Shown here in pieces: positions 21,105-21,256 of a DNA stretch of 21,256 bases (positions are counted from its first letter, which is position 1; each line of letters starts with the position of its first letter). Below the pieces are notes generated by a model that saw nothing but the letters and a program-made list of their open reading frames with translations, searched no databases and was not told the DNA's origin. The DNA is taken from positions 12,017 to 33,272 of the forward strand of contig QZLH01001052.1 of assembly GCA_003833135.1 (NCBI GenBank). The letters are read 5' to 3'. Origin of the DNA: Oehlia diaphana (Eukaryota; Glomeromycota; Glomeromycetes; Glomerales; Glomeraceae). The translations under genes were made by a program, and so were the position numbers.

Positions 21105-21106
21105 TA
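21105..21106. repeat. TA target-site dinucleotide at the Tc1 insertion
   Basis: TA sits exactly between kinase coding sequence (minus strand ...TA TGTTAGTAATGG, encoding the hinge) and the terminus CACTACCCTCCCAAAAG. TA duplication is characteristic of Tc1/mariner. The partner copy lies outside the window. Confidence 0.7.
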
Positions 21107-21256
21107 CACTACCCTCCCAAAAGTATCCGGTCAACCAATAAAGATCATATTTTATTAATAATAATTAATATTTAGTTGGCCATCCATTGTTTTTAATGCA
21201 TGCTTCAATTCAGCGTGCATGCTCTCAATTAAACTAATGTAAGTTTCGGATGGAAT
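21107..21256 (-). mobile_element. Tc1/mariner transposon, terminal part (continues beyond the window)
   Basis: The terminus starts CACTACCCTCCCAAAAGTAT immediately next to a TA, followed after about 48 bp by the 3' end of a transposase frame on the minus strand. The layout (terminal inverted repeat, short untranslated gap, transposase C-terminus) is that of a Tc1-like element about 1-2 kb long in full. It interrupts the kinase gene within the region encoding the N-lobe/hinge. The other end and the complete transposase are off the right edge. Confidence 0.75.
21155..21256 (-). CDS. Tc1-like transposase, C-terminal fragment (33 residues in window)
   Basis: The open frame from the window edge ends TAA at 21157-21155 and reads IPSETYISLIESMHAELKHA then a short Lys/Gly-containing tail. 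The P-x-x-x-Y-x-x-L-(I/V)-E-S-M pattern followed by a basic helix is the usual C-terminus of Tc1 transposases (DDE superfamily enzymes that cut and paste at TA). The DNA-binding and catalytic DDE parts lie outside the window, so activity cannot be judged. No stop interrupts the visible part. Confidence 0.7.
   Translation of the reverse strand: MPSETYISLIESMHAELKHALKTMDGQLNINYY

Larger units (their letters stand above)
18830..21106 (-). pseudogene. TKL-like protein kinase with C-terminal Sel1 repeats, disrupted
   Basis: Read from the right end: LVMEYADGGSLRNYLKK (hinge region); LHSEGI; catalytic-loop HRDL reached only after a one-base shift (~20963-20967); DFGLSKRI; a YIDP activation-segment end; [35 protein letters not shown] (C-lobe end). 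Then a linker, and about ten Sel1-like (TPR-related) repeats such as AQYNIAVSYKNGIGVDKDIN to EDAQNKIQELKK, stop 18830-18832. One intron is intact (20431-20510). The intron after HRDL has a donor at 20948, but the acceptor before HSGN reads AA instead of AG (20855-20854). Other lesions: frameshift 20150-20168 (stop TAG 20152-20150), frameshifts ~19340 and ~19095, and TAG 19033-19031. The N-lobe is cut off by a Tc1 element. Intact relatives are cytosolic Ser/Thr or Tyr kinase-like signalling proteins with Sel1 scaffold repeats. Confidence 0.85.

Noticed and set aside
1..21256. tRNA, rRNA or CRISPR arrays
   Set aside because: No cloverleaf-like blocks, rRNA-like conserved stretches or regularly spaced repeats were seen on either strand.

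Overview
The window is very AT-rich eukaryotic DNA with short (about 70-110 nt) GT-AG introns and frequent A/T runs. It carries gene families that are strongly expanded in arbuscular mycorrhizal fungi: WD-like/TRP-type ion-transport proteins, TKL-like kinases fused to Sel1 repeats, Crinkler-type ATPase-nucleases, and LINE and Tc1 elements. The best guess is a Rhizophagus-type (Glomeromycotina) nuclear genome. That assignment rests on recognising the families and was not checked by a search.

Layout. Bases 1-974 are non-coding. A 692-bp non-autonomous hAT-like element lies at 983-1674, flanked by a perfect 8-bp target duplication and packed with alternating inverted repeats. After another non-coding stretch, a complete minus-strand gene occupies 2860-8264. 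It splices cleanly from 11 exons into a 1538-residue polytopic protein with a WD/beta-propeller-like N-terminal half and a six-helix TRP-like channel at the C-terminus. This is the only gene in the window that I can reconstruct as intact. Bases 8265-11650 are mostly empty, with microsatellites and one small doubtful ORF.

From 11.6 kb to the right end every recognisable gene is broken. In order: an unidentified minus-strand pseudogene (11657-12438); a Crinkler-like P-loop ATPase plus PD-(D/E)XK-like nuclease pseudogene on the plus strand (13318-16032); the tail of a LINE-type reverse transcriptase/RNase H polyprotein (about 16540-17231, plus); an RRM-like nucleic-acid-binding protein remnant (about 17518-18293, plus); and a minus-strand kinase-Sel1 pseudogene (18830-21106). 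That last gene has a frameshift beside its HRD catalytic loop, a missing splice acceptor, a C-lobe frameshift and a stop in its repeats. A Tc1/mariner element has also inserted at a TA dinucleotide; its terminus and transposase C-terminus run off the right edge.

The genes do not form a pathway. The picture is one intact receptor/channel-like gene next to a graveyard of accessory and effector-type families and transposons. The frameshifts could in part be assembly indels. The in-frame stops, the lost splice acceptor and the Tc1 insertion argue for real decay.
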